Below are positions 1 through 6,395 of a stretch of DNA of 64,000 bases, in pieces. The notes below the pieces were generated by a model. That model saw nothing but the letters and a program-made list of their open reading frames with translations. It was not told the origin of the DNA and did not search any database. The translations under genes and the position numbers were made by a program. Position 1 is the first letter of the stretch. The number at the start of each line of letters is the position of its first letter. The stretch is from Nocardioides agariphilus (lineage in GTDB: Bacteria > Actinomycetota > Actinomycetes > Propionibacteriales > Nocardioidaceae): positions 1 through 64,000 of the forward strand of contig NZ_JADKPO010000019.1 of the NCBI RefSeq assembly GCF_015352445.1. Reading direction: 5' to 3'.

Positions 1-160
1 TCGTCGGTTGGTTGAGGAGGTCGCGCAGCGACCGTCTCGGCTCGCACCTCAACCGGCGACTCGTCGGTTGGTTGAGGAGGTCGCGCAGCGACCGTCTCGG
101 CTCGCACCTCAACCGGCGACTCGTCGGTTGGTTGAGGAGGTCGCGCAGCGACCGTCTCGA
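1..160. repeat. 60-bp tandem palindromic repeat, 2.7 copies
   Basis: Positions 1-60 and 61-120 are identical, and 121-159 repeats the first 39 bases before diverging into a tail ending GTCTCGAAACC. Each unit has a short hairpin (GGTCGC / GCGACC with loop GCA) and an outer pair GGTTGAGG / CCTCAACC. The core GGTTGAGGAGGTCGCGC is kin to the repeat at 48.8-49.05 kb. The array is cut by the window edge, so its full length is unknown. It resembles REP-type palindromic elements rather than coding DNA. Confidence 0.9.
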
Positions 161-172
161 AACCAGCATCCC

Positions 173-178
173 TAGGCT
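173..178 (+). promoter_or_regulatory. -10 hexamer TAGGCT, leaderless start
   Basis: TAGGCT ends 6 nt before the ATG at 185 and there is no Shine-Dalgarno sequence, so transcription probably begins at or next to the start codon. Confidence 0.55.
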
Positions 179-184
179 CGACCC

Positions 185-553
185 ATGCCGTTGCCCTGGG
201 ATGCCAAGGTCGTCGTCGGCGTCCTGGCTGTGAGCGGGACGGTGCACCTGCTGCGGCCCGAGACCTACGAGCCGTTGATGCCGGACTTCGTGCCTGCCCA
301 CCGCGAGGTGATCTACGGCAGCGGGGTGGCCGAGCTGGTGTGCGCGGCCGGGATGCTCCAGCCGCGCACGCGTCGCCTGGCGTCGTACGCCGCGGCAGCC
401 CTGCTGGTAGTCGTGTTCCCGGGCAACCTCAAGATGGCTGACGACGCACGACGGTCCCGCAGTACACGCTTCAAGGCGATCGCCTATGCCCGGCTGCCGC
501 TCCAGTGGCCGATGATCCGGGCCGCCTTGCGAGCGGCCCGGACCACCGGCTGA
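185..553 (+). CDS. DoxX-like integral membrane protein
   Basis: A 122-residue protein with four hydrophobic stretches, matching the small four-helix DoxX-like family of unknown or redox-linked role. Recognisable segments are HLLRPETYEPLMP near residue 22, YGSGVAELVCAAG near residue 44 and VVFPGNLKMA near residue 78. The ATG is chosen because a -10 hexamer lies 6 nt upstream and the reading frame starts in a hydrophobic helix. It sits just after a palindromic repeat array and converges on the secreted-protein gene that follows. The family is clear; the substrate or partner is not. Confidence 0.85.
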   Translation: MPLPWDAKVVVGVLAVSGTVHLLRPETYEPLMPDFVPAHREVIYGSGVAELVCAAGMLQPRTRRLASYAAAALLVVVFPGNLKMADDARRSRSTRFKAIAYARLPLQWPMIRAALRAARTTG

Positions 554-557
554 GAGC

Positions 558-1532
558 TCAGAGGTCGGGAGTGGGCGACAGCGCCGTCGCGCGGTTGCAG
601 TCGGCGACCTTGCACCGAACGACCGCCGCCTTGGCGGTGCCGTTGGCCTGCATCAGCAGCTTGGTGTTGGTCTCCCACCAGATCCGGCCGAAGTAGCCGT
701 TGATCCGGTAGTGGGCGACCGCCACGCCACCTGCTTTGCGCACCACGATGTCGGCGGCGCCCAGACCATCGGTGAGCAGCGGGATGGTGGCGAAGCGTCG
801 GCCGTCAGGAGAGCCGGCCTCGATCCGCTCCTTGCAGCTGGTCCAGAGCCGGTCGGACTGCGTGCCGAGGTGGGTGAGAACCTGGCAGCCACCCGCCTGT
901 GGGTCCTTGTCGTAGTAGCCGATCAGGCCGTGCGCGATGCTCGCGTAGTTGCTGCGCTTGGAGTTCACCTTGGCGACGGTGTCGATGACGGTGTCCCACG
1001 TGACTGTCTTGATCGTGAAGGTCCAGAACGACGCGATCACCCGGCCCAGGTCGAAGTCGAGCAGCCTCGGGGTCGAGGCGAACGATCGCGAGATGATCTC
1101 CTGCTTCTGCACGAGGTCATAGATCCCGATCGTCGGCTTCTGCGTGGTGTCGCCGTAGGAGTAGGCCACCTGGCCGGCAACGGCGTCCAGCTTGGCGTTG
1201 AACGGGTCGATGCCGGCGACGAGGACCTTGGTGTTGCCGGTCTTCGCGACCCGCACCAGCTTGGTGTTTCCCCACAGCTTGTTCCCGGTCGCCACGATGT
1301 AGGACTGGTTCCACTTGCCGTAGAGCAGCACGCGCCCGGCGTTGACCGTCACCTTGATGGTGCCGTCGTGGATGGTCTTGCCATCCAGGTGGGGACCGGC
1401 TTCGTTGGGACCCCGTGGGAGGGCCGCCGGCTTGATCGTCACCTGCACCGGTGCGGCGAGCGCCGGCGCGGCGGCCATCATCGGTGCAGCGAGTGCCAGC
1501 AGCGCCGTCGTTGTGGTCAGCAGTCTGCGCAT
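558..1532 (-). CDS. Secreted protein of unknown function
   Basis: A 324-residue exported protein. The N-terminus MRRLLTTTTALLALAAP followed by APALAAP is a Sec signal peptide with likely cleavage after ALA near residue 27. The rest is rich in short beta-type repeats with GK-W-N and D-G motifs, which suggests a beta-propeller, but no family is certain. An upstream GTG at 1586 is in frame, but ATG 1532 is preferred because GAGGAG lies about 8 nt before it and the signal peptide starts there. Four cysteines in the C-terminal half (for example GGCQVL, SCKER, RCKVADC) could form disulphides outside the cell. Confidence 0.8.
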   Translation of the reverse strand: MRRLLTTTTALLALAAPMMAAAPALAAPVQVTIKPAALPRGPNEAGPHLDGKTIHDGTIKVTVNAGRVLLYGKWNQSYIVATGNKLWGNTKLVRVAKTGNTKVLVAGIDPFNAKLDAVAGQVAYSYGDTTQKPTIGIYDLVQKQEIISRSFASTPRLLDFDLGRVIASFWTFTIKTVTWDTVIDTVAKVNSKRSNYASIAHGLIGYYDKDPQAGGCQVLTHLGTQSDRLWTSCKERIEAGSPDGRRFATIPLLTDGLGAADIVVRKAGGVAVAHYRINGYFGRIWWETNTKLLMQANGTAKAAVVRCKVADCNRATALSPTPDL

Positions 1533-1562
1533 CCGGTCAATCTCCTCGTTTCCCCGTTGGTG

Positions 1563-1590
1563 AGCAGTGGGACGGGCACGTCCCACTGCT
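1563..1590. promoter_or_regulatory. 12-bp inverted repeat between divergent genes
   Basis: AGCAGTGGGACG and CGTCCCACTGCT form perfect 12-bp arms around a 4-nt loop (GGCA). The palindrome lies 30 bp upstream of both divergent start codons (1532 minus, 1620 plus), a position better suited to an operator than to a terminator. Confidence 0.6.
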
Positions 1591-1606
1591 TACCCCACCA
1601 CACTTG

Positions 1607-1612
1607 TAGCGT
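1607..1612 (+). promoter_or_regulatory. -10 hexamer TAGCGT, leaderless start
   Basis: TAGCGT ends 7 nt before the ATG at 1620, and no ribosome binding site is present. Confidence 0.5.
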
Positions 1613-1619
1613 CTTGGGC

Positions 1620-2207
1620 ATGCCAGATCTGCCGAGGGTCGGCCTGCTCCTGGCCGGCTGCGTGGTCCTGGGCCTCGGCGTGGCCATGTTGCTGACGGCC
1701 GACCTCGGCTCCGACGGCTACTCGACGTTCGTCAACGGGCTGGCGATGACGGTGGGCGTCTCCTTCTGGGTGATGAACATCGTGGTGGGCTCGATCCTCG
1801 TGGGCTTGGCGGCGGCGCGACGCGTGCGTCCGGGCCTGGGCACGATCACCCAGGTCGTCGTCGTCGGCGTCGTCATCTCGGCACTGCTCGACCTCTGGTC
1901 GACCCCGGACCCGACGTGGGGGAGGGCTGCCCTGCTGGTGCTTGCCTTCCCTGTGCTGGCGCTCGGCATCGCGGCCTACCTCGGCAGTGACACCGGAGCC
2001 GGCCCGGCCGAGGCGGCCGCGCTGGCCTGGGACCCGCCGGTGCGGTTCCGATGGAGCTACAGCCTGGTCCAGGGCGGAGGTGCCCTCGGCGGCTGGCTCC
2101 TCGGCGCGACCGTCGGGGTCGGCACGGTTGGCGTGGTGCTCGCCCTCGGTCCGCTCATCGACCTGGCCAGCCGTGTGCTGCGCATGGACGTGCACCAGTC
2201 GGGCTGA
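1620..2207 (+). CDS. YczE/YyaS/YitT-like membrane protein
   Basis: A 195-residue polytopic membrane protein with about five helices. The N-terminus GLGVAMLLTADLGSDGYSTF, the VSFWVMNIVVGSIL segment and a central GLGTITQVVVVG segment are typical of the YczE/YitT-like family, whose transported substrate is not established. The ATG at 1620 is chosen over distant in-frame starts because it opens directly into the first helix and has a -10 hexamer 7 nt upstream. The gene is divergent from the secreted-protein gene, with a perfect palindrome between them. Confidence 0.8.
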   Translation: MPDLPRVGLLLAGCVVLGLGVAMLLTADLGSDGYSTFVNGLAMTVGVSFWVMNIVVGSILVGLAAARRVRPGLGTITQVVVVGVVISALLDLWSTPDPTWGRAALLVLAFPVLALGIAAYLGSDTGAGPAEAAALAWDPPVRFRWSYSLVQGGGALGGWLLGATVGVGTVGVVLALGPLIDLASRVLRMDVHQSG

Positions 2208-2240
2208 CCGGTCGACCACCGGGTCGACCACCGGGGCGAC

Positions 2241-2246
2241 TACCTT
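2241..2246 (+). promoter_or_regulatory. -10 hexamer TACCTT, leaderless start
   Basis: TACCTT ends 7 nt before the GTG at 2254; this fixes the start of the HAD gene. Confidence 0.5.
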
Positions 2247-2253
2247 GACGCCT

Positions 2254-2961
2254 GTGGCGGTGGACGCGGTGATCTTCGACTGGGGCGGCACCTTGACCAG
2301 GTGGCACGACGTCGACTTCCACGAGGAGTCGCTGGCACTGGCGCAGGCCGTCGTGCAGTCCGCCGACGAGCCCGTGGACCTGGCCACGCTCGCCCCCCGC
2401 CTCCACGAGGCCAACGCGACCGTGTGGGGCAGGGCACGTGAAGAGCAGCGCAGCTCCACCCTGGACGACCTGTTCGACGAGGCGGGACTGACCCATGACC
2501 CCGAGCTGCTGCGGGCCTACTACGACTTCTGGCTCCCGCACACCGCCACCGATCCCCAGGCCGGACCGCTCTTCGAGGCCTTGCGGGCTCGGGGCATCAA
2601 GGTGGGCGTCTTGTCCAACACGGTGTGGCCGCGGGCCTGGCACCGGGGCTTCTTCGAGCGCGACGGGGTCCTCGACCTCATCGACGGCGATGTCTACACC
2701 TCGGAGATCCCGTGGACCAAGCCCGCTCCGGAGGCGTTCAGCGCGGCCGCGCGGGCCGTCGGCCTGAGCGACCTGTCCCGGTGCGTCTACGTGGGTGACC
2801 GACTCTTCGACGACGTCTGGGGCGCACAGAACTCCGGCATGAGAGCCATCCACGTCCCGTTGAGCAACATCCCTGCGGCGCAGGTCGGCCACTCGCTCGG
2901 AGTACCCGACGCCGTGGTGCACCACCTCATCGAGATCGTGGACGTCGTCGCTGACTGGTGA
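2254..2961 (+). CDS. HAD-superfamily hydrolase
   Basis: A 235-residue haloacid dehalogenase-type phosphohydrolase. Motif I is FDWGGTLT with nucleophile Asp9, motif II is VGVLSNT near residue 117, motif III is the lysine of PWTKPAPEAF near residue 155, and motif IV is YVGDRLFDDVWGA near residue 180. The residue two after the nucleophile, usually Asp in phosphatases, is Gly here (DWGGT), a variant that recurs in some actinobacterial HAD proteins. A helical cap domain lies between motifs I and II. Substrate unknown. The GTG start is supported by an upstream -10 hexamer and by the position of motif I. Confidence 0.88.
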   Translation: MAVDAVIFDWGGTLTRWHDVDFHEESLALAQAVVQSADEPVDLATLAPRLHEANATVWGRAREEQRSSTLDDLFDEAGLTHDPELLRAYYDFWLPHTATDPQAGPLFEALRARGIKVGVLSNTVWPRAWHRGFFERDGVLDLIDGDVYTSEIPWTKPAPEAFSAAARAVGLSDLSRCVYVGDRLFDDVWGAQNSGMRAIHVPLSNIPAAQVGHSLGVPDAVVHHLIEIVDVVADW

Positions 2962-2977
2962 AGGCGGAGACTGCCTG

Positions 2978-3002
2978 CATGTTTGTGCACTGCACAAACA
3001 TG
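2978..3002. promoter_or_regulatory. 11-bp perfect inverted repeat (dyad)
   Basis: CATGTTTGTGC and GCACAAACATG are perfect 11-bp arms around ACT. The dyad starts 16 bp after the HAD stop codon. It may be a terminator stem without a U-run, or a protein-binding dyad. Confidence 0.6.
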
Positions 3003-3147
3003 AGGCGCGGATCGATACCGGCGAGCGGCCGTCCCGTTGCATGATCTTGCACAGGCGATCCGGTCCACCCCCACATCCCGGGCCGGCATGCCGACAGTTG
3101 GAAGTCAGGGCAAGCAGGACTGAAGTTCCCAAGTCCGGGCACCCATC

Positions 3148-3212
3148 GGCCCGCGGGCTTCCGGTGTCGGGGAATGTCTCGGGAGTTCCTCGGCACCGGA
3201 AGACCGCGGGCC
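3148..3212. terminator. Long hairpin with 26-bp arms
   Basis: Arms 3148-3173 and 3187-3212 are complementary over 26 positions with three exceptions: two would be G-U pairs in RNA and one is a true mismatch. The loop is 13 nt. It lies 65 bp beyond the 3' end of the minus-strand ferritin-like gene. It could end transcription from both sides, or be a small palindromic repeat element; there is no T-tract. Confidence 0.55.
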
Positions 3213-3277
3213 ATTGCCTTTGTCGAACCTCTCCTGCCCAGCTCGCCTGCTCAGGTCTCCGGTCGACAGCTCGCAGG

Positions 3278-3715
3278 TCACCCGAGGTCCGAGGCCCCTG
3301 GCCACGAGCCGGGCGGGAGGCCGAGGGCGGTCTGTCGCACCGCGGCTCGAGTGAGCGCCTGGATCGCCCAGCTGCGGTCCTGGCCCACGGTGTTGGCCAC
3401 GACGTAGGCGTAGGTCTCGCAACAGCGAGCCTCCAGGTCGCACGCAGCCTTGACCACACCGATCACGTTGGCGGGGATGTCCGGCAGCTCGTAGGTCGGT
3501 GCAGCCGGCACCGGCTCGACGCCCTCCTCGCGCAGCCGCGTGGTCAGCAGGTCCCGCCACGCCCGGTGGGTGCTGTAGGCGTCGACGACCTCGGCGAACA
3601 CGTGCGGGGTCGCAGACTCAGACGTCTGTGCACCCAGGCTGCCGTAGACGAAGAGCGCGGCATGCTCTGCCGCGAGCGCCGTCTGCAACGCCTCGACGGT
3701 CTCGGTGGTGGTCAA
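3278..3715 (-). CDS. Ferritin-like domain protein (DUF4439 type)
   Basis: A 145-residue all-helical protein. The first helix (ALQTALAAEHAALFVYGSLG) and a later helix (LEARCCETYAYVVANT) carry the E-x-x-A pattern of the ferritin-like fold used in DUF4439 proteins, which are usually found beside lipoproteins in actinobacteria. Whether it binds metal is uncertain, because only part of the usual Glu/His ligand set is visible. It overlaps the upstream lipoprotein gene by 4 nt (ATGA), so the two are co-translated and probably act together at the envelope. Confidence 0.8.
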   Translation of the reverse strand: MTTTETVEALQTALAAEHAALFVYGSLGAQTSESATPHVFAEVVDAYSTHRAWRDLLTTRLREEGVEPVPAAPTYELPDIPANVIGVVKAACDLEARCCETYAYVVANTVGQDRSWAIQALTRAAVRQTALGLPPGSWPGASDLG

Positions 3716-4233
3716 CGCGGCACCCCGCCGCGAGGCACGAGGCCAGCGGCGATACCCGCGGACATGCTCGCCAGCAACCGCGCCACGGCACCGCTCTGCG
3801 CGCTCCTGGCCAGCCGGGCCAGCTCCTTCTGGGCGGCCAGCTCGCGGGCGCGCAACCGCCCGGCCGTGAGGCGACGCCCGGGGGTCGGAAACGGGGTCTC
3901 GGTGGTGTCGGGCGCTGATGTCCGGATCGCTTCGAGGTGGTCGGCGTGGATGCGAGCCAGGCGCCCACCAGTGTCGATCGCCGGGCGCGAGACCCGGAGG
4001 TCGGCCAGCAGGACCGCGCTGAGCGCGTGGGCCCGGTCGAGAGCCTTCAGGTCGGGATCCGCCTGGCTCGGCTGGGAGCCGGGGTCAGCCGAGGACGTGG
4101 AGGTGGCCGAGGCGGTCGAGCCGGCGGTGGAAGTGGGTGAGGAGGTCGAGCGCTGGCCCTGCCGGGAGCAGCCGGCCAGGCTGAGCGTCGCGACGCCTGC
4201 GGTTGTCAGGGCCGCGCGCCGAGTGCTCCTCAC
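3712..4233 (-). CDS. Putative lipoprotein, partner of the ferritin-like protein
   Basis: A 173-residue lipoprotein. The N-terminus [21 protein letters not shown] has paired arginines and an LAGC lipobox, with the lipidated cysteine near residue 22. A Ser/Thr-rich linker covers about residues 26-55, followed by a helical C-terminal part. I do not recognise a specific enzyme family. The GTG at 4233 is backed by a TAGGGT hexamer 6 nt upstream. Translation is coupled to the DUF4439-type gene through a 4-nt overlap, suggesting a two-protein membrane-anchored unit. Confidence 0.75.
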   Translation of the reverse strand: MRSTRRAALTTAGVATLSLAGCSRQGQRSTSSPTSTAGSTASATSTSSADPGSQPSQADPDLKALDRAHALSAVLLADLRVSRPAIDTGGRLARIHADHLEAIRTSAPDTTETPFPTPGRRLTAGRLRARELAAQKELARLARSAQSGAVARLLASMSAGIAAGLVPRGGVPR

Positions 4234-4239
4234 GGCCTG

Positions 4240-4245
4240 ACCCTA
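4240..4245 (-). promoter_or_regulatory. -10 hexamer TAGGGT, leaderless start
   Basis: On the minus strand TAGGGT ends 6 nt before the GTG of the lipoprotein gene at 4233. Confidence 0.55.
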
Positions 4246-4275
4246 ACGGCTGGCTCCCGGCGCGGACCGGGCCGC

Positions 4276-4281
4276 TATCGT
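4276..4281 (+). promoter_or_regulatory. -10 hexamer TATCGT for the rimP-nusA operon
   Basis: TATCGT lies 34 bp before the rimP GTG. The predicted leader contains AGGAGG at 4301-4306, 9 nt before the start, so this gene has a normal led transcript. Confidence 0.5.
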
Positions 4282-4315
4282 GGGTGGTCGACAACAGCAC
4301 AGGAGGTCAGCGCCC

Positions 4316-4849
4316 GTGAGCCCAGGAAACAACCCCGGGACCGTCGGGTCAGCGAATGCGGCCACGCGCGACCGCATCAGCGCTGCCATCGCCGATCCCC
4401 TTGGTGCCCTCGGGCTCGATCTCGAGGCGGTCGAGCTGACTCCCGCCGGCAAGCGCCGCGTCCTCCGAGTGGCCGTCGACCGAGACGGCGGCGTCACCCT
4501 CGACGACATCGCCGAGGCCACCCGTCAGGTGTCGCAGGCACTCGACGACTCCGAGGCCATGGGGGAGGCGCCCTACACGCTGGAGGTCACCTCGCGCGGC
4601 GTCGACCGACCCCTGACCTTGCCGCGCCACTGGCGCCGCAACCACGACCGCCTCGTCGCGGTCACCACGAACGATGGCGAGAGACTCACGGGTCGGATCG
4701 GCGAGAGTGGCGAGGAGGCCGTGACCCTCGACGTCTCCGGGCAGCCGCGAGTCCTCGCCTACGACCAGGTCGCCAAGGCGTTGGTTCAGGTCGAGTTCAA
4801 CCGCAAGCACGCGCAGAGCGACGAGCCCACCGACGACAAGGAGGCGTGA
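4316..4849 (+). CDS. rimP: Ribosome maturation factor RimP
   Basis: A 177-residue protein needed for 30S subunit maturation. The N-terminal alpha/beta domain contains [20 protein letters not shown] and [19 protein letters not shown]; the middle holds the hallmark [20 protein letters not shown]; the C-terminal part is an SH3-like barrel. The GTG start is fixed by AGGAGG 9 nt upstream. It opens the conserved rimP-nusA-ylxR-infB-rbfA-truB order and shares TGATG with nusA, so the two are translationally coupled. Confidence 0.95.
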   Translation: MSPGNNPGTVGSANAATRDRISAAIADPLGALGLDLEAVELTPAGKRRVLRVAVDRDGGVTLDDIAEATRQVSQALDDSEAMGEAPYTLEVTSRGVDRPLTLPRHWRRNHDRLVAVTTNDGERLTGRIGESGEEAVTLDVSGQPRVLAYDQVAKALVQVEFNRKHAQSDEPTDDKEA

Positions 4850-5829
4850 TGGACATCGACCTGAGCATCCTGCGGATGCTGGAGCGGGAGAAGGAGATCT
4901 CCTTCGACGTGCTCGTCGAAGCGATCGAGCAGGCGTTGCTGACGGCCTACCACAAGACGCCCGGCGCGGTGGAGCAAGCACGGGTGCAGCTCGACCGCAA
5001 GTCGGGTCACGTGACCGTGCTGGCCTCGGAGGTCGACGACGAGGGCAACGTCGTCGGCGAGTACGACGACACGCCCGACGGATTCGGCCGGATCGCTGCG
5101 ACGACGGCCAAGCAGATCATGCTGCAGCGGCTGCGCGACGCCGAGGACGACATCCGCTACGGCGAGTTCTCCGGCAAGGAGGGCGACATCGTCTCGGGCG
5201 TCATCCAGCAGGGGCGCAACCCCGACGACGTGATGGTCGACCTCGGCAAGCTCGAGGCCCTGCTGCCGATGGGGGAGCGGGCGCCAGGGGAGCGCTACGA
5301 GCACGGGGCCCGCATCAAGTGCCTGGTCATCTCGGTGCGCAAGGGCATGCGCGGGCCACAGGTCACCCTCTCGCGGTCCCACCCCAACCTCGTCAAGAAG
5401 CTGTTCGCGCTCGAGGTCCCGGAGATCGCCGACGGCATCGTCGAGATCGCCGCGATCGCACGCGAGGCCGGCCACCGCACCAAGATCGCGGTACGCACTA
5501 CCCAGTCGGGCGTCAACGCCAAAGGCGCCTGCATCGGCCCGATGGGCCAACGCGTGCGCAACGTCATGTCGGAGCTGCACGGCGAGAAGATCGACATCGT
5601 CGACTGGTCCGACGACCCTGCGGAGATGGTGGCCCACGCCTTGTCGCCGGCCCGGGTGACCGAAGTACAGGTCATCGACGCCGACGCCAGGTCCGCCCGG
5701 GTCATCGTGCCCGACTTCCAGCTGTCCCTGGCCATCGGCAAGGAGGGCCAGAACGCCCGCCTGGCCGCGCGGCTCACCGGCTGGCGCATCGACATCCGCT
5801 CCGATGATGAGACCGACAGCGGTTCGTGA
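4849..5829 (+). CDS. nusA: Transcription termination/antitermination factor NusA
   Basis: A 326-residue NusA that binds RNA polymerase and nascent RNA. The N-terminal domain begins [20 protein letters not shown], the S1 domain covers about residues 110-185 ([13 protein letters not shown]), and two KH domains follow, with [11 protein letters not shown] and [15 protein letters not shown] as the RNA-binding GxxG loops. Its length fits the short actinobacterial type that lacks the C-terminal acidic repeats. The ATG overlaps the rimP stop, with AAGGAGG just upstream. RimP and NusA production is thus linked, as in most bacteria. Confidence 0.96.
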   Translation: MDIDLSILRMLEREKEISFDVLVEAIEQALLTAYHKTPGAVEQARVQLDRKSGHVTVLASEVDDEGNVVGEYDDTPDGFGRIAATTAKQIMLQRLRDAEDDIRYGEFSGKEGDIVSGVIQQGRNPDDVMVDLGKLEALLPMGERAPGERYEHGARIKCLVISVRKGMRGPQVTLSRSHPNLVKKLFALEVPEIADGIVEIAAIAREAGHRTKIAVRTTQSGVNAKGACIGPMGQRVRNVMSELHGEKIDIVDWSDDPAEMVAHALSPARVTEVQVIDADARSARVIVPDFQLSLAIGKEGQNARLAARLTGWRIDIRSDDETDSGS

Positions 5830-5965
5830 GGAACGAACCAACCGCGTCGGTCGGGCCAGGCTGAGCAAGCGACGCGACCGAGGAACTAGGTCGCACGAGC
5901 GCGTCGAAACCCGGTGCTGACGAGACCTCCGCACGTGGGGTTTCGGTCCGGAACACGAGTACGGC

Positions 5966-5971
5966 TAGACT
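5966..5971 (+). promoter_or_regulatory. -10 hexamer TAGACT upstream of ylxR
   Basis: TAGACT ends 8 nt before the GTG at 5980 inside the 150-bp nusA-ylxR gap, suggesting an internal leaderless promoter. Confidence 0.5.
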
Positions 5972-5979
5972 CCCCCGAA

Positions 5980-6306
5980 GTGGCTCACCCGTCGTTGACC
6001 CCTGCCCCCGGACCTGTCCGGACCTGCATCGGTTGCCGCCAGCGAGCTGCCAAGAGCGAGTTGTTGCGCGTGGTCGCCGGCGCAGGAGCAGACGGTCAAC
6101 CGGCCGTGTGTCCTGATCCGGCCGGCGTGGCACCTGGACGAGGGGCGCACCTGCACCCCACGACCGAGTGCCTCGACCAGGCGGTCAGACGGCGAGCGTT
6201 CAGCCGGGCCCTGCGGGTCCAGGAGGGACTCACCGTCGCCCCCCTGCGCGAGCACCTCGACACCAGCACCGACACGACCGACAGAAACTGGAGCAGCAGC
6301 TCATGA
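5980..6306 (+). CDS. YlxR (DUF448) nucleic-acid-binding protein
   Basis: A 108-residue protein of the YlxR family, small basic proteins encoded between nusA and infB. The signature VRTCIGCRQRAAKSELLRVV is at about residues 13-32, and the conserved GRGAHLHPTTECLDQAV with RRAFSRALR follows. Known members bind RNA or act as regulators (RnpM/YlxR), but the role in actinobacteria is not settled. GTG 5980 is preferred to the earlier in-frame start at 5914 because a -10 hexamer precedes it and the family motif falls close to the N-terminus. Confidence 0.85.
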   Translation: MAHPSLTPAPGPVRTCIGCRQRAAKSELLRVVAGAGADGQPAVCPDPAGVAPGRGAHLHPTTECLDQAVRRRAFSRALRVQEGLTVAPLREHLDTSTDTTDRNWSSSS

Positions 6307-6395
6307 GCACTCGATGAGTACTTCGCAATGAGCCCCGCACATCTGCAATAACGGTCGCTGAACCCTGAACCGGGTCGGCGGCCAGAAGGAGAGAA

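Larger units (their letters stand above)
2962..3277. other. Gene-free 316-bp stretch with two large palindromes
   Basis: This stretch lies between two convergent genes and I see no convincing open reading frame in it. It holds a 25-bp dyad at 2978-3002 and a 65-bp hairpin at 3148-3212, each listed separately. Confidence 0.7.

Noticed and set aside
1-160. A CRISPR array
   Set aside because: The 60-bp units are contiguous with no variable spacers and are palindromic; no cas genes are present.
711-2207. A 498-codon plus-strand frame covering the secreted-protein gene
   Set aside because: Only the last 195 codons look like a protein (YczE-like); the first part is antisense to a gene with a signal peptide and Shine-Dalgarno sequence.
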